Assembly (NCBI GenBank): GCA_948567375.1
Contig: OX419762.1
Coordinates: 30,396,608-30,460,607 of the forward strand
Direction: 5' to 3'
Length of the DNA: 64,000 bases
Origin: Lunularia cruciata
Taxonomy: Eukaryota; Streptophyta; Marchantiopsida; Lunulariales; Lunulariaceae
Part shown: positions 22,321-33,648 of the stretch, piece after piece
How positions within the stretch are numbered: position 1 is the stretch's first letter
How the letters are laid out: every line of letters begins with the position of its first letter
The notes under the pieces: generated by a model
Database searches by the model: none
What the model saw: only the letters and a program-made list of their open reading frames with translations
Told to the model about the DNA's origin: nothing
Program-made: the position numbers and the translations under genes

Positions 22321-22921
22321 TTGGAGTAAGATCTATCCACAAGATAACCTCAAATCATAGCAAACCCCAAGACATGCAACCCACCCTACAAGCCCTGACT
22401 ATGTGTGAGGGTACCAACCATGCCTAGTAGTCCCAGTCTCCCATGCACAGAAACCGGAGCTACCACAAACCCAATATGATGCCAAACAAGTAATATACAT
22501 AACAATAATCTACTTCCACATGAAGCTTAGGAAGAGAATACATAGAATATACTCTTCTAATAGACAAAGCCTCTCTCTAAACTCAGTTTGAGTCCCTTGA
22601 GTATGCACACTGCCCAATGATGCAGAAGTTTAGGTCTCTTGAGTCACAACACTATGTGGTAACACATGGGTGGCATCTACCACAATGGTGGCATTAGTAT
22701 GGGTTTGCATCTCATGGCGGGTATGGGTATGGTGAGCAATAGTATATAGTCTTGGACACAAGCCCTCACTTGAGCTAGACTACTCTCACTCTTCTCTACC
22801 TGAACATGTGCACTCTCACACCTCTCCATAGCAGATGCTAACTCTCATGCCTGATTTTCTAACTGGACCCTATAACCCTTAGCCATGGCAACGTCACCTA
22901 TGATGTCCAAGTCCAAGTTAG

Positions 22922-22923
<2 letters not shown>

Positions 22924-22996
<73 letters not shown>
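22924..22996. repeat. (CT)n microsatellite
   Basis: More than 35 uninterrupted CT units. On the minus strand they read as alternating Arg-Glu codons in frame with the neighbouring coiled-coil repeats. Confidence 0.97.
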
Positions 22997-22999
<3 letters not shown>

Positions 23000-23077
23000 G
23001 CCTCTCCTAAATAGCAACAAGAGTATCCTCTTGCTCACAAACGAGTCCCTCTCTCTCTCTACTAACAATCTACCATG

Positions 23078-23281
23078 CTCCTCTATGGTCTCCAATTGCC
23101 TCTTGTGCTCAAGCACTAATCTCTCTTGCTCCTCTATACTCTCCACTCGCCTCTCACACTCAAGCACTAATCTCTTGCACTCCTCTACACTCTCCAATCG
23201 CTTCTCATGCTCAAGTGGTAATCTCTCTTGCTACTCTACACTCTCTAATCTACTCTCATGCTCAACAAGAAGTCTCTCTCC
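23078..23281. repeat. 51-bp minisatellite, four units
   Basis: Four tandem 51-base units beginning CTCCTCTA/CTACTCTA. On the minus strand each encodes 17 residues of the pattern (V/L)ES(I/V)EE...RLVLE..R. The period is a multiple of three, so the array could expand without breaking the frame. Confidence 0.9.
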
Positions 23282-24120
23282 CTCCTCAGCCACTCCAACA
23301 TAATCATCTAAAACAAAAGTGATGTCAATAGAACATGAAGAGGGTGAAGTTACTATGACAAAAGTGGGATGAGGTGCCTCCTCCACATATGGAGAGAGGA
23401 GAGAAGAGGAAGAAGAGGGAGCTGGAGACGGAACTGCCTCCCTAAACTATCACTCAATAACCTCACTACCGATAAGGCATGTATCTCAACACAAATCTGT
23501 TAAACACCTATTCACAAGTGGTACATTTAGTCATCCATCAAGTAAAACTCACTCTTGCATCAACTAAATACACAAGTTTATTAATTAAGGCATGTTAAAT
23601 TTAAATATTTATTAAATCCGGTAATGGTATATACAATAGAACTTTGTATGTTTTCAAACAACAAAAACATACAAAAATATATGCCAAAACTCAAATCTAA
23701 TCAATCAATCAATCACCATCCACATCCTCTCCCTCATCTGCCCATCATCAACACTTGTGTCCTTGTCCTCACTCTCACTCTTTGCATCTTCATGATCATG
23801 ATCATGATCCTCTCCTCCTCTCCATCACTCAAGTACATCACTTCCTCCTCCAAAATGAAACCTCTCTCCACAAAGAGGTGAGTGAGTATCTGCCCAACAA
23901 AGGTGACCCTAAACTTGTGCTCCTTATGTCTCTGCAATTGGCTTTGCAAAATCCATACCTTTGCAATGATAGCTCAAAATGCAAACTCCTCCCAATCTCC
24001 TGTACACCAAATCTCCTCAACTTTGTCTTGGTGTTGAGAACCAAATGCCCATGTACAATCTTGGGCCGCATAGTTGGTGTTGTAACACACATTAGTGCAT
24101 GTGTGTGTTATTGTGATATT

Positions 24121-25240
24121 TAGCTTGGTATTATAAATACTTGAGAGATATTATTTATATGGAGATAAAGGATGGTTCTACATTAGTCATGATTAGCTAA
24201 ATTTAGTCATAGCTAAGATAGTGAGGACTTTAATTTAGAGGAAGTGGAAAAGATGAGCACTACTATTTTAGATTCTAGTGTGTTGAGTTTGTATTATTCT
24301 TAGGTGTTTGGCTTTGAGCAAAGAGTTGAGAACTCTTGAGCCCGCAAGCCTTTTTGTTTTGGATTCTTTTATAGTCAAAGGATAGCCCATGTGAAGGAAT
24401 CCTCGACTTGGTAGTTGGGTCAAGATAAGATCACATGCTTAGTAAAATATGCCCATGTGGATGGATATTCCTTTATACTTTTTGACTTTACTTGACTTTT
24501 AGCCTAGTGACTTGAGTTATTGTGGTAAATAGTAACTTGAGTGCGTAACTATTTCACAAGTATATAAACAAGGGGTGAGGAGGTACTCATCATGCTTTCA
24601 TTTGCAACTATTTCTCTCTCATTGAGTTCTCTTGTGAGCAATATCTTGAGTCTTGGAGTGTTAGCCTTGGAGGAGTATGATGGAGTTGGGGTTCCTTGCC
24701 TTCTTAGTCCATGGTACTCTACCATAATAGCCATCAGAGGTTCATCCTGAGTGAGAGACAGGCCGGCTCGTAGTGCCACAAGTGCACCATCAACTAGAAG
24801 AAAGCCCTTAAAGCAGGATACACACATTGCCTTGCCAAATATCTCTTTGCAACTTTGTCTCTTTGTGGAAACCAATTTGAGACAGAAATGTAAGGAACAG
24901 TCCTCCTCCTTGGCATTGCAAGTGCATCTCTCACTATATCAACTATCAATCTAAATTGCCTCCCCTCGACCAAGCCAGTCCAAGTATTCTTGTCCTAAGA
25001 GCTAACAAACTCAATACATGGAATAACCAACAAAAAAACTTCTACTTCACCGAAGACGCTGGTCGGTGCCCAGAGTTGCCCCCATACAAGAAAAAGCCAC
25101 CAGAAGTTGCAAGATGCCGCTCTAGGGCAGGGAAAACTAGAGAGCTTGCCACAAGGTGCTGCTCAGCTGCACTAGCAGATAGGGTGCTACGACACCCAAC
25201 GTAGAGTAGGGAACCAGTGGGGCATGAGGCGGCACCAGGT
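24121..25240. other. Intergenic DNA, no gene recognised
   Basis: Only short frames without motifs. A 108-codon minus frame at 24,549-24,875 has no recognised domain. Probably decayed repeat DNA. Confidence 0.4.
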
Positions 25241-25364
25241 GATGCTGGTCAAACATTGTGGGAAAAGGTTAAGGGGTTGTGTTTTGCAACACCCCAAAGG
25301 GTGATGCTGGTCAACATTGTGGGAAAAAGGTTAAGGGGTTGTGTTTTGCAACACCCCGAAGGGT
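25241..25364. repeat. Tandem duplication, two 62-bp units
   Basis: Two adjacent 62-base copies (25,241-25,302 and 25,303-25,364), each starting GATGCTGGTCAA and ending AAGGGT, that differ at only a few positions. A short third start (GATGCTGGTTGG) follows. Confidence 0.93.
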
Positions 25365-27140
25365 GATGCTGGTTGGTGCCTCGAGGAGGTACAGGAAGGC
25401 CCAAGGAGGTGCAAGGCAAAGCCGTGGGGAGATGCAAGGAGGCACAAGGAGACACTTCAGGACATGCAAAAAAAAAAAACCAAGGAGCTGCCGCCAAGTG
25501 ATGCTGGTCGGCGCTGGGGGACAAGGAAGAGGTTTTGGGTTTTGCAACTCCCTTGCCTGATAATGCAAGGTGGCGCTATGACACGTGAGGATGCACTGCA
25601 AGGTGGCACAAGGAGGCACTGGGGGACGCATGGAGGTGCTGCAGAACAGACCCAGTTGGTGTTGGATGGCACCCGTTGGAGGCGCTAAACATTGAGGGAA
25701 AAAAGCACAAAAGACTTTTTAAAACTTTTGGAAAATAGAGCAAAAATGTGAGTAAAGAAAGAGAAATACCTTGGGATGTGGGTAATGCATTCCAAGTGTG
25801 ATTTTGAGGCCAATTATATCAAGATCAACCACCTTGATTCCAACCACCATTGTTTGAATTTAATGTTTGTCCATCCAGTACCATTTGATGAAGTTTGCAG
25901 GGTGTTGAATTTTGTAGAATCCAATAAGCCAATCTCCATCTTGAGTAGTCCTCATGTCCTCACCATCAACAATCTTCTTATAGCTCCAGATTTCTGCTCT
26001 GGAGAATATAGGAACTGTAGGGATTGAAATGGAAGAATAAAGGAATTTAACACTGTGAATTTGTGAGCTCCTTGCTCTTGGGCTCCTTGCTTGTTGTAGT
26101 TCTCTCACCTCTCAGAAAATACTAGTCCTACTCTCAAAAATGGCCCCAAACCTCTTCTAAACCCTTCTACTCAGACCTGAAAGCACAATTGTGAAATCTT
26201 GTCTCGAAATGCAAATCTCTTTGTTTGAACCCCACCACACCACACTCTCAAACCTTGTCGTTCTACAGTACTACTTAGAGAAAACTCAAGACCCCGGACA
26301 GTACACCCTTTCAAAACTTTTGAATTGCTGAACTTTTCAAAATTCACTAAGCTGAATTGCTCTCAAAACTATGCTGAATTGCTCTAGAACTTCCAGAAAT
26401 GCTCAAATGTAAAATCTACCTACAAGGAGTAGGGTTTATACAGCTCCCACTTGACAAATTATTCATATAAACTGCACTCACTAAATGAGTATTTCATGAA
26501 GAAGAACGATAGTTTGATGAGAAAATATAGAAATCATGAGTGTCAACATGCATCATGCCACCTTGCCAACTGGTGCACCTACCAGCTTTCCATCCGGCGC
26601 ACCCTACCATTACAAAAGAAGAGCGCTTACATGCGTCCCTGAGCGCCTCACATGGTGATGGTTGGGTGACTTTGAGCGCCAAAGGGTAATACCCATCTAA
26701 ATACACTTATACCGGTGGCTCCTAGCGCCCCCACAATGTCTACGTGCAAGTGTCAACCAGTGCCACCCTACCAACCACCATGCCAAAATACACCAACGTC
26801 TCCTAGTGCCATCTAGCAAGTTTTCTATAGCACTTTGGACATCAGTCAATGCCATCCATTGACTTCCAATGTTTTGGGTGTCATCCAACAATACCCAATG
26901 ACTTCAAGTGTACCCTCGGCTAGGCTTCATCGAGTGCCACCAAGTGTATGTGGATGTGAGCATAATCTTGCATTCTTATTTCAGATCCGAGAACAAAATA
27001 ATTTTTGTTCTTGGAGTTTGTCAAGGCACCAGCATATAAAAATGTTTTTAAAACTATAGAAGAAATACAAAAACATTACATACACAATATGAAAAATTAG
27101 AAGAATGATATTTTTTAGTGTATAGAAATATGATCTCATT
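25365..27140. other. Low-complexity GGTGC/GCACC-rich and AT-rich DNA
   Basis: Imperfect repeats of AGGTGC, GGAGGCAC and, further right, TGCCACC and GCGCC. Overlapping frames on both strands here are by-products of composition. No gene recognised. Confidence 0.4.
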
Positions 27141-28599
27141 TCATTCCAATATATGATCCACATGATAAGCAAGGAATTGTTGCATCACCCTAGACCTACT
27201 TTCTTCTTTACCAAGCTCTATTCTATTAGAATTCATATTTGAATCTATTTGAGTCTTCTTTGTAAATCCGCTGTTGTCCTTTGACCAAACATCACACCTA
27301 TTGATTAAGTAGTTATGTAAAATAATACAAACTGGAACCCAATTTAACAAATATGCATTTCTACTATTATCTTTAAGTTGCACTCTAAGCTCACAAAGAG
27401 AATGCCATCTAGCTTTCAATACTCCTATATAATGCTCATTTATCATCCTTGCCTTTGCCAAATATTTTTTGAACTCTTGCTTGTCCTCTATTTGTGCCTA
27501 CTTGAACACGAGGACAAGGTGATGCATGGGTACATAACCAGAATCACCTAAAAGGTACTCTTTGGATTCAAAACTATGACACACTACTCTTTGGTTCAAA
27601 TCATTCCATAGTGATGATTTTTTCAAACAAGTCATGTGATGACATGATCCTGGCATTCCTTCATATAAACAAACCAACCACAAACCTTAAATTCAGTCAT
27701 GCAATAATAAAATCATGCAAATGTACAAATAGGAGCACCACTGCTAATAAACAAACCAACCACAAACCTTTAATACAGTCATGCAATAATAAAATCATGT
27801 GAATGTACCAAGAGGAGCACCAATGCTAATAAATAGAACAAAGGAACAAAACAAAATATAGAACATTTACCTCCAGTAAATTGTGTGATTCTTCTTTTAT
27901 TGTTGCAAATCATTTGACTGTTTATGGAATATGAGCCCTTTTTGCTGAAATATATTTCTCCATCCATTGTGGGTCGAGCTGCAAGAGGAAACAATGTTCC
28001 ATCTACCAAACCAACACAACCAAGGAAACTATTTTTGTGCAAAAAATAGATATCCTTCTCCTCTCCTTGTGCTCCGGCCATTCAACTTGACTCCTCATCA
28101 AATCTAATATGGCAGTCATAACTCGGTAAGGAAAGGCAATTGTTGAACCTACACTAATGCCCCAAATGTTTAACCCCCTTGCAATACATGCTCCATTACC
28201 TCGATGCCCAAATCTATTGAGAGCTAGAGCTACTTGGAGCCACATTGGTGTTTGCTCCCGCCGGTAGGTCTTTTACAAAACCAAGGTGTGTTCTTATCAA
28301 ATCTACCAAGGTTGAAAAAGAATTAACATCCATCCTAGTAAGCTGGCAAAAGGACTTTTGCTCTAGATTTCTAAAATACTTTATCAAAAAGTTTTGACTA
28401 CGAGGATAGTAACTCAAGGTTCTAGGTATCTGTGCGTATGTGCAAACTCCCACCCACTAATAAAACATTCTAGCATATCTAAATCAAGTTCTTCATCTTC
28501 TAGTCTTTGCGTCAAGATCTCCAAATCTAACTGTATACACCATTGTATATATTTCCTTATGTTTCTAGTTAATTCTCCATGAGTGCTCCCTCTCGGCAT
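27141..28599 (-). pseudogene. PIF/Harbinger-like transposase (DDE family), dead
   Basis: Minus-strand fragments in order: MPRGSTHGELTRN with an acidic helix; FCQLTRMDVNSFSTLVDLI; HRGNGACIARGLNIWGISVG with a GSTIAFPYRV continuation; FLGCVGLVDGTLFPLA with the first catalytic Asp; IYFSKKGSYSINSQ; LLGDSGYVP with the second Asp; and LNWVPVCIILHNYLI near the last acidic position. This spacing fits the DDE_Tnp_4-type transposase of plant PIF/Harbinger elements. Frame changes and stops separate the pieces. It would cut and paste its element into a TTA-like target. Terminal inverted repeats were not found by eye. Confidence 0.72.
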
Positions 28600-29150
28600 G
28601 TTATACTAGACTACTTCTATTGTCCTCCTCTATTGTTCTATCACCAAAAATAACTCTACCCTCCTCAATTCTTTAATCACCAAAAATAACACTTGATCGG
28701 GCATGCTCTAGTCTTCTCACTTCAAAAATGGTACCTACACCATGAACAAGCTTGCAAGATAAGAATTAGATTCCGAACTAGTTTTTAAGCAATGAAATTT
28801 AGAATCTTCAAACTTGAAAAATAAGGATTACATTCAGAACTAGTTTACCAATGAATTTTTAAGTAATAAAATTAAGAATCTTTGCACCTTCACACAACCC
28901 GCACTAGTCTTACTACTTCAAAAAAAATTCAGTCCCCCTCTTCCCACAACAAGCACTAATCTTTTGCTATTCTGCGTCAATTTCTTCTTCTCGTCCTCTC
29001 GCATGGTTCATCTCGTTCTCTTGTATATCACCTATCTTTGTGGCTCCACCTATCTTTGTTCTCTCTCGTACATCACTTATCTTCGTGGCCCCTTTTGGCG
29101 GCCACCCCTTTCACCCTAATTTAATTTACACACTTTATTAACCTTAATGT
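28600..29150. other. AT-rich edge of the genic island
   Basis: AT-rich sequence with few CGs up to about 29,150, where CG content rises sharply. No gene recognised. Confidence 0.4.
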
Positions 29151-29394
29151 TTAATTAATGCCGTGGGTGAAAACGGAAAACTCGGTATCTCTTGTTTTCT
29201 TCGAACCACCTATTATGGAGTTTGCTAATAATAAAGAACTTGATCGGATTACCCTAGTGAGATCTTTTCTTCTTCCAACCCGCACCCCGTATCAATTTAG
29301 TCGAGGCTTCGTAATAAGTTATGAGGAAATATACCGAGCTTTGTAAAACTATTACTTAAACCCCTAATGAATGTCATGTCTCAGGAAATGAGGT

Positions 29395-29515
29395 GGAAGA
29401 GAAAGGCGACCGCGTTGGATAACAGGAAAGATGGGAAGACCTCATCCAATCCGTACAAGGATAAAACATAAAAATGTAAAAATGGGGCTAAACCCCAATA
29501 GTATCGGTATGAGGT
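29395..29515. repeat. Dispersed ~120-bp repeat, left copy
   Basis: Shares AAGGCGACCGCGT, GGGAAGACC, CCGTACAAGGAT and GCTAA(A/G)CCCCAATAG in the same order with 53,172-53,312, in the same orientation. The two copies lie at the two ends of the CpG-rich island. The family is unknown. Confidence 0.7.
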
Positions 29516-30560
29516 GGAAGGAAAGATCGGGAAGAGCTCGATGGGAATAAACAAGTAGAACACTGGGAATTGCGGCTGAACAAAGAGAAATATGGTATAT
29601 ATTTTGAAATGGAGGATCGGCGTTCTAAGGTTATGCTAAATGCATATATCAGACAGCAGATTCTAGGTATCCACTCGATTAAGAGATCCAATATTAATTT
29701 TGCAATTACCACGCCCTGTTTGCTGGTGCTGCTGACATATTCTCTCACAAACGAAGAGGAATAATCAACCTTTGCAGGACTGCAATTCGATTTTTAATTC
29801 GAATGTTAATCTACTGGCAATTAGTATCTAAGTTAGGTTCAGGTGTCCACTCTTATACAATTGAAGATGGTGGACGCTTGTCGCATTGGAACGAACAAGA
29901 TTGTGAAAGCAGTTTATCGGTGATAGTTATTCCAAATGATATGGAATAAGACACAAGAAGGATTTCAAAATTGGCTTCGCGTTATATAAGTAGATCAAAG
30001 AATAAATTGCACAAGACCTTAATGTGATGTTTAGTGAGCCAATTGAGGTATGAACTTGACAACTAATAGAGCATTTTTTTCTGATGATGCAATCCGGCGA
30101 AATTTAGTGTAATTCAAAAGCCTGCTTCTCTGCTACTGAACCTTACCAACATACATGATTTTTTATTCCAAAGGTATTTGAAGTCACAAAGCATAAGATT
30201 GTAGATTTGTACTCGGCAACATGTCGGTTAAGACATTGTTAGATGTATGCCTCGCCAGAATTTGCTCTCGACAATCTAACCTCTTCGTTGCCACGCTTTC
30301 CGGTTCTAGCCGGTGCTGTGATGGATTGCCAGAATTAAATATAATTTAAGAACGGTGAGGGATCGACCCATATAAAGCTGTTCAAGTAGGCCATACGCCT
30401 CACTAATTAATTACTTTCGTCAAGATTCTACAAGAAAGACAGACATCACAAGGAAAACAAGTTCTAAAACCATGAATTTATTAATTCTCATGCAACTCCG
30501 AGTATCCAACGAGAAATCTTTTGTGCTACGTACTACTTGCTCCAAGAAGAGTGTTTGTTT
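29516..30560. other. CpG-bearing intergenic DNA, no gene recognised
   Basis: Short frames only. A 64-codon plus frame at 29,570-29,764 ends at TAA before a pyrimidine-rich stretch and has no motif. Confidence 0.35.
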
Positions 30561-30569
30561 CCACCTTGT

Positions 30570-31635
30570 AAAGGTTACGAGCATGCGATGCCCAATAAGC
30601 ATCGTCCACAACAAATCCATTACTATTGCGACTGTGCAACTTTGGTGTGTCAGTCAAATATGTCTTCCACGATACTTCATCAGCTCCCTCACACACATGA
30701 ACAGGGCTTGGACCAATTTTTCCTTCATAAATTATGATAAACGTCTCAAGTTGTACAACAAATGTTTATTACTGATGGATACGTCCCACATGAACCTTCG
30801 AAGTTTCAGTGTAACCCCAATCATCGAGGTTTGGTGAGATCTTGACATGAATGTCGATGTGCCCTACATACTGTATGCATGACAACGCTATTCCCATAAT
30901 GAACTCTCTCCAACTCCTCTGCACGAGGTTACCAGACTCAAGAAGTTTGACTCCTCGAGCGCTTGGTCTTTCAACATAAATACAGTGTTCTGAATCGTTG
31001 TCTAACAAATACCCTTATTCCTGCAACAAAATTGTTTATTCCCCTCTTTACTTACTCATCAATCATCCCACGGAGTGTATAACATGGTTATACCCTCTTG
31101 AAAAATTCTATTTCATCGCCTGAATCAATTGCATGATTTCGTTCGATGATGCTGTTTGAATTATTGGTTATGCTTTGCAGAATTCTTCGCAGGCCGATGG
31201 AATAGTTTTTGATGTGAGTCTTCGGCACACTCGGTCTTCCGGCACAGTTAATCATAAGATTCTCCTTTCCAAAGCATAATCTAGAATGTCTGCTCTGCTC
31301 AACAATTTCGTACGCTGCTGTCAATTTTGGTAGGCCAATATATGCAGTATGAATCGCCTCCTACTTATGAAAAATAGTGATAGATTATTATTCAGTTTGG
31401 AAAAGTGTTCGTCATTTTATAAAATTATAACTGATGCAAAGCTTTACAACGGTGTACACAGTGTTGTTTATTCCTTGCATGTTGCACACACGTTCTGACG
31501 TTTGAAACGTGTAGATGCTTGATTGCCAACCAACTTACCATGTTTGTAATGCAATGTGATCTTGATAGGCTCGCCAGTCTCCTTGCGCTTGTCCAAGTGA
31601 CCCCATTCGTCTTGTTTTCGTCCATCTTTCAGCCT
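30570..31635 (-). other. Possible exons of an unrecognised minus-strand gene
   Basis: Several stretches read as protein on the minus strand beside consensus splice sites. Near 31,539-31,630 a segment contains DEWGHLDKRKETGEPIKITL and ends before GTAAGT. About 31,091-31,350 is an 89-codon open stretch with ENLMINCAGRPSVPKTHIKN. About 30,790-31,000 has RSWREFIMGIALSC. About 30,570-30,745 has GFVVDDAYWASHARNLYK. I could not chain them in consistent phase, and I recognise no family. They may be exons of one gene, exons of an old gene, or partly chance. Confidence 0.35.
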
Positions 31636-33067
31636 TCACGGTGCCCGTAAATCATATTCTTTTCATCACCAGCAAAAACATATATTCACAATCACTGATG
31701 ACGATAATGCAAATTAAGTCAAAATTAAGTCAAAATTTACTGCCTGCAAACTACTATGGAATGGACGAATGACAGCATCAAAAATTTTCGCTAATCACAA
31801 ACAAGGTAGTCCTCCTAGCTGGTCGACTGTATTTTGTTAAGGCAAAGCCATCTAACTACGATAGAAAACCCTCTGACCTTCCAGTCGTTGTTGCGGAACA
31901 GATCCTCGTCTACTTATCGAGAGACTGATCGAGGAATCTATTTGACAGTTTCTATCCGTAATTCTTAACACGATGCAGCATTTCCTGTCATGACCTATGA
32001 AGCCCTGGATGTTCCAATGAACAGGCTGCAACTAGAGATGACGTTGGAGATATTACGACAGCAACAGTTTCGTGATAACCACAGTTCTCGCCTGTAAGGC
32101 AGTGCTGCGTATTCTGATTCCTAATATATTGGGGAGATCTTTAGAAACTAGCAATAAAGTTGGTTGCTCACAAATTTTGAAGAGACCTGATGCTTAGACA
32201 CGAGACCGTGGCTAAACCTGGAAATGTGATCAATTTTGTTGATTGCCGAAATACTGTATGCTGGTTTTCTCCAATCTCGTAGACACCTGGTTCACACCAC
32301 TGTCCGTGTACTAAACAAGCTTTAAGTTATGCACATCTGGGAAGATAAAATTAGTGAAAAATTACAACAGTGATGTCTCAAGATTTCAGGACAGGACTAA
32401 GATGAAGGTTTATTGTCTGTTCGGCAGGCATAAAACCAACTACGTATCTTTCTCGTGGTGACACATATCAGTTCTCCGAAACTTCCATCTTACCTCGGAA
32501 TAATCATTGTTTTCTACCAGGATTCGGAGAGGGTACTTCGTTATCAAACAAATATCGAAGGTTATGGACTTTCTCGAGCTACATGTCAAGTCCCCGGTGA
32601 TGGAGATATTATGTCTGTACTTATTCGCTCTTTTTCTTCAACGAACTCGGCGCAAGAATATATGTCATCAGATGTGCTAGTGGACTGTTACAGCGTCGGT
32701 TATGTTAGTACAGAAGGTGCATGGGCTTCTCCGAGGATATATATTTGTGGTACGAGAAGATGATCATCCATGCATGTTCGTAGTGATGTAGCATGAGATA
32801 TTGGCTTCAAAAGGAAATCACTAATTCTCCACTAGCCTCTTCCCGTGCTACGTGAGTTGCGTTACCATATTCAACACGCACTTCGGAATTGCAAACTCTG
32901 CGGTTCAGACATGAGGTAACGTAACGAGGGGACGAACGAACGAGCGAGCGGTACTTGTTTGTGATAAGAACGATGCCACAATGAGAATCTTTTCTTTTTG
33001 GTCATCAGCTGTGGCATTTGTGACGACGCAACCCGTTAGCCCTTTGCTATGATGTAATTTTGTGATG

Positions 33068-33103
33068 ATTTCGAAACCCATGGTTAACCATGGGTTTCGA
33101 AAT
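33068..33103. repeat. Perfect 36-bp palindrome
   Basis: A two-fold symmetric sequence with 18-base arms and no spacer, centred on GGTTAACC (centre between 33,085 and 33,086). The arm includes TTTCGAAACCCATGG. Confidence 0.97.
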
Positions 33104-33612
33104 AAGGACTTTCCGACAGGGACACGAGATTGAATTTCAGATCTCGACACCAAAAAATGAACTCGGACATTCTTCCATCTTATTACCAGCAAGAAGGTTC
33201 AGCGGTAAGCAGAACAACATGAAAACATTTTCCTTCTTAAGTCTTCCAGTGATATCGTATTGGGCACATTTCTGGGGGTGTTTCGTCTATGTATAAGCGA
33301 TAAAGTGGAGCCCATTCATTCCGGTTAAAATTTGTCATCTGCATACGGCGGCGTAAGGGCTACTCGAATTGGAACTGGAAAGACAAAAAGGTCAAGTGAA
33401 GAGGGGTACAGAAACTGTCGTCACATGTGAAGAGTGGAACTTTGCAGTTCGAATCTAACTATTGGTGCGGGTATGAGCGCCTGGTTGAATCAGTGAAGGT
33501 ATGTTCAGCTCACAAGAAAAATTCCAAGTCTCAACAGTGGCCCGTTCAGACTTCAATTCGGCCACTTTATGTATGGGAACAGACGTTAGAACTGCTCGCT
33601 GCGAGGGAAAGA

Positions 33613-33648
33613 ACTCCATGCTCAAAGTGCTTGCATTGAGCATGGAGT
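33613..33648. repeat. Hairpin, 13-bp arms, 10-nt loop
   Basis: ACTCCATGCTCAA at 33,613-33,625 is the exact reverse complement of 33,636-33,648. Confidence 0.95.

Larger units (their letters stand above)
22321..24120 (-). pseudogene. Coiled-coil encoding relic with minisatellite
   Basis: The minus strand encodes a repetitive charged helix (ESIEEQERLVLEHKRQ and variants), then (RE)n from the CT microsatellite. Upstream frames (23,734-24,092) contain VLNTKTKLRRFGVQEIGRS and FVERGFILEEEVMYL but are separated by stops and frame changes. It may be the remains of a TE or host coiled-coil gene; no family was recognised. Confidence 0.35.

Noticed and set aside
22924-23281. CRISPR-like repeat array
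   Set aside because: Contiguous tandem units without unique spacers in a eukaryotic context; a minisatellite.
25249-25688. Four overlapping long frames on both strands
   Set aside because: Caused by tandem 62-bp units and low-complexity GC-rich repeats; no domain and no bias towards one frame.
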